Source of the DNA: Foliimonas ilicis
GTDB taxonomy: Bacteria; Pseudomonadota; Alphaproteobacteria; Rhizobiales; Rhizobiaceae
Length of the DNA: 64,000 nucleotides
Direction: 5' to 3'
NCBI RefSeq assembly: GCF_039939195.1
Contig: NZ_JBDUUH010000003.1
Location: forward strand, 186,001 to 250,000
Numbering within the stretch: the stretch's first letter is position 1; each line of letters starts with the position of its first letter. The notes below the pieces were generated by a model that was not told the DNA's origin, did not search any database, and was given only the letters and a program-made list of their open reading frames with translations. Of this stretch, positions 9,007 through 17,714 are shown one piece after another. The translations under genes and the position numbers were made by a program.

Positions 9007-10017
9007 TCAGGTCAGGCTGGTGCCGACTGCCTTTTCGAGGATCGACCAGGCTTCCTCGCCGAACTTGTCTTTCCATTCGCTGTAGAAGCCTGCTGTCTTC
9101 AGCGTTTCGCGGAACGCGGCCTTGTCCGGATCGGTGAACGCCATGCCGGATTCGGTAAGTTCCTGACGCACGGTTTCGTTCAGCTTTTCCGTGTCTTCGC
9201 GCTGTGTGAGGGCAGATGCGTTGAGGTTCTTCGCGACGATCTCGCGGATGTCTTCCGGCAGAGTTTCCCATGCACGCTTGTTGGCCAGCATCCAGAAACC
9301 ATCCCACATGTGGTTGGTCATGGCGCAATGCTTCTGCACTTCGTAGAGCTTTGCGGTAGAGGCGATTGCCAGCGGGTTTTCCTGACCATCGACCGTGCCG
9401 GTCGAGAGCGCAGTATAGACTTCGGCGAAGTTGATCGTGGTCGGGGCCGAGCCGAAAGCGCTGAACATGGACTGCCAGAGCGGGCTTGGCGGGACGCGGA
9501 TCTTGAAGCCCTGCAAATCCTCTGGCGTGTTGATCGGCTTGGTCGAGCTGGTGATCTGGCGGAAGCCGTTGTCCCAGATGTTTTCCATGGGCACGAGGCC
9601 CTTCTTTTCGATCTCGGCGCGGGCATAAGCGCCAAGCTCGCCATCCATTGCCTTCCAGACGGAATCGTAATCGGGGAAGGCAAACCCGATGCCGCTGATC
9701 GCCGCGTTCGGCACGAGCGTCGAAAGGATCAATGGCGACAGCGAGAAGAATTCGGTCGCGCCGCTGCGAAGCTGCGACAGGGTTTCCGTGTCATTTCCGA
9801 GCTGGCTGCTTGGGAAGATGTTGATCTGCAGCCGGCCGCCGCTCTCTTCGAGAATCTTGCTTGCTGCTTCCTGAAGCCGGATGTTCAACGGATGTGTGGT
9901 CTGCAGATTGTTTGCAAACTTGTAGGTGAAATCGGCTGCGTGAGCTTTCGTGCGGATGGTGGCGCCGAGAGCGAGCGCTCCCGTGCCAAGCATCATGGTG
10001 CGACGTGTGATGTTCAT
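9007..10017 (-). CDS. TRAP transporter substrate-binding protein (DctP family)
   Basis: A 336-residue periplasmic binding protein with a signal region starting MNITRRTMMLGTGAL (a twin-arginine-like pair) and cleavage expected after AHA near residue 27. The body has DctP landmarks: SGGRLQINIFPSSQLG, GFKIRVPPSP with the ligand-carboxylate arginine, and EVYTALSTGTVDGQENP. It should deliver an organic acid to the fused permease encoded 46 bases upstream. A GGAGGAG ribosome site precedes the ATG. It is clearly paralogous to the binding protein at 25087-26103, so the two systems may take related ligands. Confidence 0.92.
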   Translation of the reverse strand: MNITRRTMMLGTGALALGATIRTKAHAADFTYKFANNLQTTHPLNIRLQEAASKILEESGGRLQINIFPSSQLGNDTETLSQLRSGATEFFSLSPLILSTLVPNAAISGIGFAFPDYDSVWKAMDGELGAYARAEIEKKGLVPMENIWDNGFRQITSSTKPINTPEDLQGFKIRVPPSPLWQSMFSAFGSAPTTINFAEVYTALSTGTVDGQENPLAIASTAKLYEVQKHCAMTNHMWDGFWMLANKRAWETLPEDIREIVAKNLNASALTQREDTEKLNETVRQELTESGMAFTDPDKAAFRETLKTAGFYSEWKDKFGEEAWSILEKAVGTSLT

Positions 10018-10063
10018 TCTTTCAGGTCTCCTCCAGGTTTCTATTTATCGAGTGTGGGTGCGT

Positions 10064-11932
10064 TCAAAGGAATGCGAGCGAGAACCACGGCACGGCGGCG
10101 ATCAACAGAAGGCCGACGAGCATTGCGCCGATGTAGGGCCAGATCGCGCCCATCGCTTCGTCCGGCGAAACATTGCCGATCTTGCAGGCGATGTAGAAGC
10201 CGACGCCGATGGGCGGGGCCATGAGGCCGATATTCATGGCGGTGACGACAACCATCGAATAGTGGATGTCGTTGATGCCGATGGCGCGCGCGATCGGGAA
10301 CATGATCGGCGCGAGCAGTACGATTGCGGGCAAGCCTTCGAGCACGCAGCCAAGCAGCAGGAACAGCGCGATCGACACGAGCATGAAGGTGAACCAGCCG
10401 CCCGGCAGATCGGTCAGCATATCGCGCAACTGGAAGGCAAAGCCCGTCTGGGTCAGCGCCCATGCCATCGCGGCAGCGGTGCCGAGGATAAGCAGGATCG
10501 CGCCGCTCATGGCCGCCGTTTCGACCAGCATGCTGTAGAGCTTGCGCATGCCGATGCCGCCATAAAGCACCACGCCGATGATGAAGGCGTAGAGGACGGC
10601 AATTGTCGAGACTTCGGTCGCCGTTGCCGCGCCGCTGGCCACCGCACTGCGGATGATGAAGGGAAGCACGAGAGCGGGTGCCGCAATAAGCGCCGTCTTG
10701 CCGATCATTTTCAGCGACGGGCGGCGCAGGCCTTCGACGTTTTCGCGAATGGCCTTGATGCGGGCCAGAATTGCAAGGACGACGAGCAGCACCATGGCGA
10801 TGGCAAAGCCGCTGGTGAACAGTGCCGCGATGGAAACGCCAGCTACCGAACCTAGCACGATCAGCACGATGCTTGGCGGAACGGTGTCGGCCATGGCCGC
10901 GCCGGTTGCGAGAAGCGCGATCATCTCCTTGGGCTTGTGGCCACGCCGCTTCATTTCGGGGAAGAGGGCAGGCGCGACGGTTGCCATGTCGGAAACCTTG
11001 GAGCCGGAAATGCCCGAGACGAGGAAGAGTGAGCCGAGCAGCACGTAGGACATGCCAGCCTTCACATGGCCCAGCATGGAGGCGAGGAAATCGACGATCG
11101 CCTTGCCCATTCCGGTCGCGTCCAGAATACAGCCGAGAAGCACGAAGACCGGCACCGACAACAGGATAAGGCTCGACATGCCTTCATCCATGCGGCTGAT
11201 CATGACGACAAGCGGCATCGAGGTCGTGAAGCCCAAAAACAGCAGCGTCGCGATGCCGAAGCAGAAGGCGATAGGCACGCCGAATGCGAGGCAGACGGCC
11301 GCGCCGCCAATGAGGAAGATGATGATGTTGGCGTTGCCGAAGGATTTCAGCACAGGCGCCATGAGCCAGAGCAGCACGGCAACAGCCAGCACAATCGCGA
11401 CAGCCGTCAGGAAGTCCGTCAGCTTTGCCGATTTCAAGAGCTGTACGGCGACCAGAGCGCACATCAAAAGCATGCCGACGGCGATCGCCGAGACACGGTA
11501 GCCGACAGGAATGTTCAGCGCGGACGAGGTGATGTCCATTTCGCCGATCGTGTATTCGTAAGCCGCGGGAAGCAGGGCAAGCAAGAAAGTGCCCATCAGC
11601 ACGAGGCCAAAAGTCTCGACGAATTGCCGCCTGCGCTCGCTGAACATATTCAGGAACAGGGTCAGACGCAGATGTTCGTTGCGGTCGATGGCGATTGCCG
11701 TGCCGAGCATGGCAAGCCAGAGAAAGGCGATGGAGGATGCCTCGTCGATCCATGTGATCGGGCGCGAGAACAGATAGCGCGAGATGACGCCGGTCAAAAG
11801 CATGCCGATGATGGAAAGCAGCAGCACCGCCGCAACTGCCTCGACCGGCCTCATGAAGCTCGAGCCGGGCCGCGCATCAAGCGTCTCCGACGGTACCGCG
11901 AACTCCTGGACTTCGTCCGTCGCAACGTTCAT
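10064..11932 (-). CDS. TRAP transporter fused permease (DctQ-DctM)
   Basis: A 622-residue membrane protein combining the small DctQ subunit (about residues 25-185, with SRYLFSRPITWIDEAS and WLAMLGTAIAIDRNEHLR) and the large DctM subunit (about 195-620, many hydrophobic helices, GKAIVDFLASMLGHVKAG, ATGAAMADTVPPSIVLI, MAPPIGVGFYIACKIG). The ATG at 11932 (MNVATDEVQ) fits better than the frame start at 11953. TRAP systems import organic anions with Na+. It is the first gene of the operon running down to 2857, and is a close paralog of the fused permease at 21995-23863. Confidence 0.92.
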   Translation of the reverse strand: MNVATDEVQEFAVPSETLDARPGSSFMRPVEAVAAVLLLSIIGMLLTGVISRYLFSRPITWIDEASSIAFLWLAMLGTAIAIDRNEHLRLTLFLNMFSERRRQFVETFGLVLMGTFLLALLPAAYEYTIGEMDITSSALNIPVGYRVSAIAVGMLLMCALVAVQLLKSAKLTDFLTAVAIVLAVAVLLWLMAPVLKSFGNANIIIFLIGGAAVCLAFGVPIAFCFGIATLLFLGFTTSMPLVVMISRMDEGMSSLILLSVPVFVLLGCILDATGMGKAIVDFLASMLGHVKAGMSYVLLGSLFLVSGISGSKVSDMATVAPALFPEMKRRGHKPKEMIALLATGAAMADTVPPSIVLIVLGSVAGVSIAALFTSGFAIAMVLLVVLAILARIKAIRENVEGLRRPSLKMIGKTALIAAPALVLPFIIRSAVASGAATATEVSTIAVLYAFIIGVVLYGGIGMRKLYSMLVETAAMSGAILLILGTAAAMAWALTQTGFAFQLRDMLTDLPGGWFTFMLVSIALFLLLGCVLEGLPAIVLLAPIMFPIARAIGINDIHYSMVVVTAMNIGLMAPPIGVGFYIACKIGNVSPDEAMGAIWPYIGAMLVGLLLIAAVPWFSLAFL

Positions 11933-12265
11933 CTGTATTCCTCCCTTTGGCACTTGTTATTCGCCGTGCCCGCGTGCGCTCTGCCTGTGCGGCAGCCGCA
12001 TATGCTCCTCCAATCGTCGCCCACTGCGCCCTCCAGCGCAGCACTCCCCACGGCGTCGATTGCCAGTCCATAATACAGATCAAACTTTTTATATGTGCAA
12101 CAAGAATTTCTATCTATCTGAAAATAAACAGATAATAGGATTTTTATAGGTCCATATTATGGATCATGCGGGGGATTGTATGAATCCGAATCGTGCGCAT
12201 GCAAAGCGCCCCAGCCGAGGCCGGGGCGCTTTGATTCAGGTTGCGCGTTTGCTTTTAAGTGCGGG
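11933..12265. promoter_or_regulatory. intergenic region with TRAP operon promoter and candidate IclR sites
   Basis: No gene is seen. An AT-rich tract at about 12060-12150 is the likely promoter of the leftward TRAP/thiolase operon. A near-perfect palindrome TCCATATTATGGA lies at 12151-12163, and the related block TCCATAAT recurs at 12067-12074. Repeated partial palindromes upstream of an operon encoding an IclR regulator make them operator candidates; no experimental consensus supports this. Confidence 0.35.
12203..12232 (-). terminator. hairpin terminator after dhaL
   Basis: A perfect 10-bp stem, AAAGCGCCCC at 12203-12212 and GGGGCGCTTT at 12223-12232, closes a 10-base loop about 35 bases after the dhaL stop. 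The stem itself ends in TTT, but no longer U tract follows, so termination strength is uncertain. Confidence 0.55.
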
Positions 12266-12910
12266 TCAGCGCCCGGCGAAATGGTCGGCCATCGTCCGCA
12301 CGATCATTGCGGTCGATGCAGCGCCGGGGTCCATGTGGCCGAGCGACCGGTCGCCAAGACGTGCGGCACGGCCCTTGGAAGCGCGCATCGCCTTGGTTGC
12401 CTCGGCACCTTTTTCGGCAGCAATTGCTGCGGCCTCGAAGGATTTGCCAATGCCCGCATTGCGCTCGGCACTTTCCGTCATTGCCTCAGCGGCAGGCAGC
12501 CAGGCATCCACCATAGTCTTGTCGCCGCGCTCCGCTTTGCCGCGGTCCTGAATGCCTTTTGCCATCGCAACGAAAGCCTCCGCCATCGCTTTTTCATCAA
12601 GCTCCGGCTTGCCCTTCACGGCAGCGCCAGCGCGCATGAATGCGGTTGCGTAGAGCGGGCCGGACGATGCGCCGACTGCATTCAGGAAGGATTTTGCGGC
12701 CGTGTTGAAGACGGCTGAAGGCTCGCTGGTTTGCAGGTCGAGCTTGGAAAGCGCGTCTTTTACGGCGGTGAAGCCGATGCCCATTGTGACGCCGTGGTCG
12801 GCATCGCCGATCACCCCGTCGAGTTCCGAAAGATGGTCCTTGTTCGCGTCGATCGTGTCTGCGATCGCCATGAACATGGCGAGTATGTCCTGTGTGGTGA
12901 TGGTGCTCAT
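12266..12910 (-). CDS. dhaL: dihydroxyacetone kinase subunit DhaL
   Basis: A 214-residue all-helical nucleotide-binding subunit. DGVIGDADHG places Asp31, Asp36 and Asp38 one position from the Mg-binding Asp30, Asp35 and Asp37 of E. coli DhaL; VGASSGPLYATAFM and GDKTMVDAWLPA are also typical. DhaL supplies the nucleotide for phosphorylation of the sugar bound covalently on DhaK. The ATG at 12910 is chosen; the open frame extends upstream to 12979 without family similarity. It follows the SorC-DhaK fusion by 38 bases. No DhaM (PTS donor) is nearby, so the phosphoryl source is unclear. Related kinases act on erythrulose, so the substrate need not be dihydroxyacetone. Confidence 0.9.
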   Translation of the reverse strand: MSTITTQDILAMFMAIADTIDANKDHLSELDGVIGDADHGVTMGIGFTAVKDALSKLDLQTSEPSAVFNTAAKSFLNAVGASSGPLYATAFMRAGAAVKGKPELDEKAMAEAFVAMAKGIQDRGKAERGDKTMVDAWLPAAEAMTESAERNAGIGKSFEAAAIAAEKGAEATKAMRASKGRAARLGDRSLGHMDPGAASTAMIVRTMADHFAGR

Positions 12911-12948
12911 GATGCGGTCCTGAATTGTCAAACGGTCGCGTTTATCCG

Positions 12949-15033
12949 TCAGCCTGCGCGGAACATTGCGCAGTCGCACGGGTGGTCGAGCAGTTCAGTC
13001 AGTTCATCGTCGAGATGGATCAGGGTGATGGACATGCCGGCCATTTCGAGCGAGGAGCAATAGGTGCCGACCCATGTCGCGTGAACTTCGACGCCCTTGC
13101 GGTCGAGCCGTTCGCGCACGCGCCTGTTGATGACATAGAGCTCCATCAGCGGCGTGGAGCCGAGCGAATTGACCAGCACGGCAACTTTCGAGCCTTTCTC
13201 GACATGCATTTCCGCGAAAATGCGTTCGAGAATGTCGTCGGTCACTTCGTCGGCGGTCCTCAGCGGCTCGCGGGCGACGCCCGGTTCGCCGTGAATGCCC
13301 ATGCCGATTTCCATCTCGTCCGGGCCGATTTCGAAGTTGTGCCGCCGCGTCTGCGGCAGGGAGCAGGGAGAAAGCGCGACGCCGACGGTGAAGGTGCGTT
13401 CGTTGGCCTTGCGGGCAACACGCTCGCATTCGTCGATCGACCACATCTTGTCTGCCGCTGCACCCGCCATCTTGAAGATGAAGAAGTTACCGGCAACACC
13501 GCGCCGCTTTTCTTTCTGGTCGACTGGAGCCGAGGCCACGTCATCCGTGGAAAGCACGGTGCGGACTTCAATGTCCTCCATTGCTGCCATTTCAGCGGCC
13601 ATGTCGAAGTTCATCACGTCGCCGGCATAATTGCCATACATGTAGAGCACGCCCGCGCCGCCATCGACGGCCTTGGTGCATTCCAGGATGGGGTCCGGCG
13701 GAGGCGAGGCGAATACGTTTCCGATAGCGCAGGCGTCGGCGATCCCCTTGCCGACGAAGCCGACGAAGGACGGTTCGTGGCCCGATCCGCCGCCGATGAC
13801 GAGGCCGACCTTGCCCTTGCGCGGGCCATTGACCGCGATGACCGATCGCGGGCTTTCTTCCAATTGGCGCACATGTTTGGGATGCGCCTTGATGATCCCG
13901 TCGAGCATCTCCTCGATGATGTTCTTCGGGTCGTTTATGAGTTTCTTGGTTTTCATCGGTACTCCTCCCTGTACTTGCGCGCGCCGTGTTCCTCCCAGAG
14001 CGCCAATCGATTCAGGCACGCCTTCCGCGCGTAAAATGTCATGTCCCGTCGCCGCATCGGTTATCAGGATATTGGCATAGCGACCGCGCAGTGTCGCCAG
14101 TATGGCGGGCACCTTTTCGGCGCCTCCGGCAACCGCGATGCGCGTCTTGATGTGCGAAATCTCGTCGAGATCGAGGCCGATCGTGCGGCTGTCGAGATCG
14201 CCTCGAACCGGCACACCCTGAGCATCGATGAAGCGACCGGCAACCACTGCGGTCGCGCGCTGGAACATGGGATGCGAGCAGTCCTCGATAGGAACGATGC
14301 CGCTCAGATGCACGGTGCTTCCGGGCCTTGTCGAGCAGATGCCGAAGACGATCTTGTCGGCCTTGCGGGCGAGTTCAAACTGACCGCGCAAGACGGGCTC
14401 GTCCATCAGAAGATCGCGGATTGCAGGGCTGGAAACCACGGCGGGCGCAGTGATGTTCACCGAGCGCGCGGACAGGGCCATCGCAAGGCGCGAGACGCAG
14501 AGTTCCGGCGTGTAATCGACGGACGCCGTGCTGCCGCCAGTGACTTGTATAACCGACGCGTCAGCGAGTTTTCGAGAGGCAACGCCGCGCGCCAGCGCGA
14601 TCATGGTCTGTCCCCAGGATATGCCGATCGTATCGCCGGGTCTTAGCAGCCGATCCAGAACACGTGCGCCGGTTTCACCCAGACGTTCGGCCAAGGGTCT
14701 GCCCGTATCGCCGCTTGGAATGACGATGCAATCGCTGAGGTGAAACCGCTCCTTGAGAGCCTGCGCGACCATGAATTCGCTGAGGCGCGAGGTCTCCATG
14801 GTCAGCGAAACGATGCCGCGCGAACGCGCTTCGGAGAGGTATCCGTTCACCGTCGCCCGCGAGATGCCCATGGTCTTGGCGATCTCGTTTTGCGTCATTC
14901 CGTCCTGCGCGTAGAGCCATCCGGCCCACAGCAAAGGGTCGTCGCGAAAGCGCAGCGGAACGGGTTTCGATTTCGTCGATGCACTGCCCGGCGAGCGATT
15001 TTTCGGAGCGGTTGAGGTGTCCAATATAGCCAT
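12949..15033 (-). CDS. SorC-type sugar-responsive regulator fused to DhaK kinase subunit
   Basis: One 694-residue frame joins two proteins. Residues 1-340 are a SorC-family regulator: helix-turn-helix at about 46-70 (MTQNEIAKTMGISRATVNGY) and a sugar-phosphate-sensing domain with TIGISWGQTMIALARG. Residues 360-694 are a full DhaK domain: GGGSGHEP with His419, NYAGD with Asp472 and MGIHGEPG with His581, equivalent to His56, Asp109 and substrate-binding His218 of E. coli DhaK at a constant offset. At 13956 the DhaK part has its own ATG with a strong AGGGAGGAG site five bases upstream, so a separate DhaK may also be made. The gene is divergent from the ABC importer at 15196. Similar fusions have, as I recall, been annotated elsewhere; the sequence shows an intact frame across the junction. 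Confidence 0.88.
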   Translation of the reverse strand: MAILDTSTAPKNRSPGSASTKSKPVPLRFRDDPLLWAGWLYAQDGMTQNEIAKTMGISRATVNGYLSEARSRGIVSLTMETSRLSEFMVAQALKERFHLSDCIVIPSGDTGRPLAERLGETGARVLDRLLRPGDTIGISWGQTMIALARGVASRKLADASVIQVTGGSTASVDYTPELCVSRLAMALSARSVNITAPAVVSSPAIRDLLMDEPVLRGQFELARKADKIVFGICSTRPGSTVHLSGIVPIEDCSHPMFQRATAVVAGRFIDAQGVPVRGDLDSRTIGLDLDEISHIKTRIAVAGGAEKVPAILATLRGRYANILITDAATGHDILRAEGVPESIGALGGTRRAQVQGGVPMKTKKLINDPKNIIEEMLDGIIKAHPKHVRQLEESPRSVIAVNGPRKGKVGLVIGGGSGHEPSFVGFVGKGIADACAIGNVFASPPPDPILECTKAVDGGAGVLYMYGNYAGDVMNFDMAAEMAAMEDIEVRTVLSTDDVASAPVDQKEKRRGVAGNFFIFKMAGAAADKMWSIDECERVARKANERTFTVGVALSPCSLPQTRRHNFEIGPDEMEIGMGIHGEPGVAREPLRTADEVTDDILERIFAEMHVEKGSKVAVLVNSLGSTPLMELYVINRRVRERLDRKGVEVHATWVGTYCSSLEMAGMSITLIHLDDELTELLDHPCDCAMFRAG
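13962..13970 (-). promoter_or_regulatory. internal ribosome-binding site for the DhaK domain
   Basis: On the minus strand the sequence AGGGAGGAG, then five bases, then ATG (13956) gives a near-ideal initiation site inside the SorC-DhaK frame, exactly at the natural N-terminus of DhaK. This suggests a second, free DhaK product. Confidence 0.6.
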
Positions 15034-15034
15034 C

Positions 15035-15063
15035 TTGACATTTGTCTTACAGCATTTGAATAT
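15035..15063 (+). promoter_or_regulatory. putative sigma-70 promoter of the sugar ABC operon
   Basis: TTGACA at 15035-15040 and GAATAT at 15058-15063 are 17 bases apart. Transcription would start near 15070 and leave a leader of about 125 bases before the ATG at 15196. The site abuts the start codon of the divergent SorC-DhaK gene, so the regulator could control both directions. This is a motif match only. Confidence 0.35.
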
Positions 15064-15195
15064 TGTCGCCAATAGCCATTGCGCGACCCTTGGAGGAGGG
15101 CCCGGAGAGGATGGAGGCACGCGCCACCAGCCGGGGAAACGAGCGCTGCGGCTTAGGCGTTTTTGTTAAAATTTGCCGCAATGGGAGGAATACGC

Positions 15196-16686
15196 ATGTC
15201 AAATTTCGATCGATCAGGCGCGGGCTCGCGCTTTGTTATGCCGCGTCGCACTCTGCTCAAGGGCGGGTCGGCGCTGGGACTTTCATCACTCATCAGCGCA
15301 CCATTCATCAACCGCCTGAGCGCGCAGGAAAGCCACCCGCTCGCGGGGCAGTCCATCGATATGAACATTCTCGGTATTGCCGGCTGGGTGCCGTCTTCGC
15401 TGGGCGTGCAAATGTCGCCGCTCTTCGCCGACTATGTGAAAGAGAAGTATGGCTACGGCGTCAGCTTCAATTTCCAGGAAGCGCCTTTCGCCGATCTGTT
15501 CCAGAAGGCGGCGACCTCGCTTGCCACGCGCAGCCAGGAATTCAACATCATCATTTCCGACAGCCAGTGGCTCGGCGCTCTGGCCAAGCCGGGCTGGATT
15601 CTGAAGCTCAACGACATCATCGCGCAGAACAAGAACCTTCAGCTCGAATGGTACTCGCAGACGGTCGTCGACACCTACATGACCTATCCTGACGGCACGA
15701 AGGAAATCTGGGGCCTGCCGCAGGAAGGCGACGTCGAGGCGCTTTATATCCGGAAGGATTGGCTCGAAGATCCGAAGGAAGTCGAGGCATTTCAGGCGAA
15801 ATACGGCAAGCCGCTGCCCAAGACCTTCGAGGATTTCGAAGAGCTCACGATGGACGAATTCGAAAAGATCGCCGAATTCTTCACGCGTCCCGACGAGCAG
15901 GTTTGGGGCTTTGCCCAGCAGTATAGCCGCGTCTACGATTTCGCGACCTGCGCCTTCAACAACTTCCTGTGGAGCCGTGGCGGCGAAACTTGGGACCCCA
16001 AGGACGGTCGTATCGAAGGCGTGCTCAACACGCCGGAAAATGCCAAGTCGCTTGAAGAATTCAAGCGCTGGATCAAATATTGCCCGCCGGGCGCGACCAA
16101 TGTCGGCATTGCCGAAGGCATCGACGTGTTCACGCAGGGCAAGGTCTTCTCGACGATCCAGTGGGCCGCAGTCGGCTCCGCGATGATCACCAAGGAACTG
16201 GAAGGCAAGGTTCTCGTCGTTCCGCCGCCGAAACATGGCACGGGCGAAAGCGCCAAGCGCATTTACTCGATGGGCGGTCAGCCTTGGGTGATCAACGCCT
16301 TCAACGACGAAAAGAAGATGCGCGTCGCCATCGACTTCATGAACTGGTGGTATCTGCCTGAAACGGCTGTCGAATTCGCCAAGCGCGGTGGCAATCCTTG
16401 CGACAAGGTCACGCTTTCGCGGGACGATTTCAACGATATCAATCCCTGGAACCGTACCTACAAGTTCATGCTCGAAGACGGACGTTCACGCGACTTTTGG
16501 CATGACCCGAAATATTCGGAAATGCTGTCGGTACAGCAGGAAGGCTATTCTTCCTTCGTGACAGGGCAGTCGACGGATGCCCAGGCGGTGATGGATTATA
16601 TCGCCTGCCAGCAGCAGCAAATCCTGAGCGACTCCGGCACATCGACGATCGCACCGTCGGACATGTGTGCCACCACCTCTCTTTGA
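15196..16686 (+). CDS. carbohydrate ABC transporter substrate-binding protein
   Basis: A 496-residue family 1-type binding protein. The N-terminus has a twin-arginine-like signal (PRRTLLKGGSALGLSSL, about residues 15-31) with cleavage expected near LSAQES. The body contains sugar-binding-protein features such as QTVVDTYMTYPDG, IWGLPQEGDVEALYIRKDW and IYSMGGQPWVINAF. The ATG at 15196 follows a GGGAGGAA site; an earlier ATG lacks one. It is the first gene of an importer operon with two permeases, a small membrane protein, two ATPases and a PfkB kinase. Presence of DhaKL suggests a short-chain sugar, polyol or triose ligand (inference). Confidence 0.9.
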   Translation: MSNFDRSGAGSRFVMPRRTLLKGGSALGLSSLISAPFINRLSAQESHPLAGQSIDMNILGIAGWVPSSLGVQMSPLFADYVKEKYGYGVSFNFQEAPFADLFQKAATSLATRSQEFNIIISDSQWLGALAKPGWILKLNDIIAQNKNLQLEWYSQTVVDTYMTYPDGTKEIWGLPQEGDVEALYIRKDWLEDPKEVEAFQAKYGKPLPKTFEDFEELTMDEFEKIAEFFTRPDEQVWGFAQQYSRVYDFATCAFNNFLWSRGGETWDPKDGRIEGVLNTPENAKSLEEFKRWIKYCPPGATNVGIAEGIDVFTQGKVFSTIQWAAVGSAMITKELEGKVLVVPPPKHGTGESAKRIYSMGGQPWVINAFNDEKKMRVAIDFMNWWYLPETAVEFAKRGGNPCDKVTLSRDDFNDINPWNRTYKFMLEDGRSRDFWHDPKYSEMLSVQQEGYSSFVTGQSTDAQAVMDYIACQQQQILSDSGTSTIAPSDMCATTSL

Positions 16687-16702
16687 GGTGAAGCGACAAA
16701 CC

Positions 16703-16729
16703 GGATGCGGCGGCATACCTGCCGCATCC
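16703..16729 (+). terminator. intra-operon hairpin after the binding-protein gene
   Basis: GGATGCGGC at 16703-16711 pairs perfectly with GCCGCATCC at 16721-16729. No U tract follows. Such hairpins behind binding-protein genes usually protect the upstream mRNA or partly attenuate transcription, giving more binding protein than permease. Confidence 0.5.
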
Positions 16730-16781
16730 AGTCTTATCAGCAGTGGGGAGCAAGCCTCCCGGTTCAGATCGAGGCAAGGGC

Positions 16782-17714
16782 ATGTCCTTTATAGCCCGGA
16801 AGCGTGGGTTCTCACGGCTTCTAGATAATCGCAGCACGCTGATCCTCACACTTCTTGCGCCTGTGATGATTTTCTTCGTGGTGTTCAACACCATTCCGAC
16901 TTTGTGGCTGCTCGGCCTGTCTTTCTACAATTTCTCGCTGACCAGCGGGATGCCGCCGGAATTCATCGGCTTCCGCAATTTCTGGGCAATTCTCGCCAGC
17001 AAGAATTCGATCTGGTTCGATCTTTCGCGCACCTTCACTTTCGTCATTTGCGGGGTGACATTCCAGACGATCGTCGGCGCCATTCTCGGCTTCCTGTTCT
17101 GGGGCTCAAAAGATATGCCCGGAAGGAGGCTTGCGCTGACATTACTCTTTGCGCCGATGGTTCTGACGCCGGTCGCTTCAGGCACCTTCTTCCGCTTCAT
17201 TTTCGATCCGACTTTCGGTGTCCTGAATTACATCTGGCGCACGCTGTTCGGCGGCGGGCCGATCGATTTTCTGGGCGATCCCAATCTGGCTTTCTGGTCG
17301 GTTCTGGCGGTCGATTGCTGGATGTGGACGCCGTTCATGACCCTGATGACGCTGGCCGCACTTGGCTCCGTCCCGAAAGCCGAGCTTGAGGCCGCCGAAA
17401 TCGACCGCGTGCCGTTCTACCGGCGGCTATCGCTGGTGATCTGGCACCATGGCAAATTCATCATCATGCTTGGAATTCTGTTGCGGACGATCGACAGTTT
17501 CAAGACGCTGGATCTGATCATCCCAATGACCAAGGGCGGGCCGGGGCAGAATACGCGAACCGTCGCGCTCGAACTCAACAAGCAGGCGTTCGAAAGCTTC
17601 AACATGGGCTGGTCGTCGGCCTACGCCGTCCTGCTTCTGCTGATTTCGATCGCCATGACCAGCGTTTTCATATTCGTGTTGAATTTGCGCAGACGCCGGG
17701 AGGGTGAAGGATGA
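16782..17714 (+). CDS. sugar ABC transporter permease (MalF-like)
   Basis: A 310-residue inner-membrane permease with about six hydrophobic helices. The EAA-type loop that contacts the ATPase reads AALGSVPKAELEAAEIDRVP (about residues 200-219), followed by KTLDLIIPMTKGGPGQNT, a classic end block of MalF-type subunits. The ATG at 16782 (MSFIARKRG) is preferred over an upstream in-frame ATG at 16743. It overlaps the next permease by four bases (ATGA). Confidence 0.9.
   Translation: MSFIARKRGFSRLLDNRSTLILTLLAPVMIFFVVFNTIPTLWLLGLSFYNFSLTSGMPPEFIGFRNFWAILASKNSIWFDLSRTFTFVICGVTFQTIVGAILGFLFWGSKDMPGRRLALTLLFAPMVLTPVASGTFFRFIFDPTFGVLNYIWRTLFGGGPIDFLGDPNLAFWSVLAVDCWMWTPFMTLMTLAALGSVPKAELEAAEIDRVPFYRRLSLVIWHHGKFIIMLGILLRTIDSFKTLDLIIPMTKGGPGQNTRTVALELNKQAFESFNMGWSSAYAVLLLLISIAMTSVFIFVLNLRRRREGEG

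Noticed and set aside
12949..15033. Assembly error joining separate SorC and DhaK genes
   Set aside because: The frame is open through the whole linker, and similar bifunctional proteins exist to my knowledge. The internal ribosome site is reported instead as a finding.
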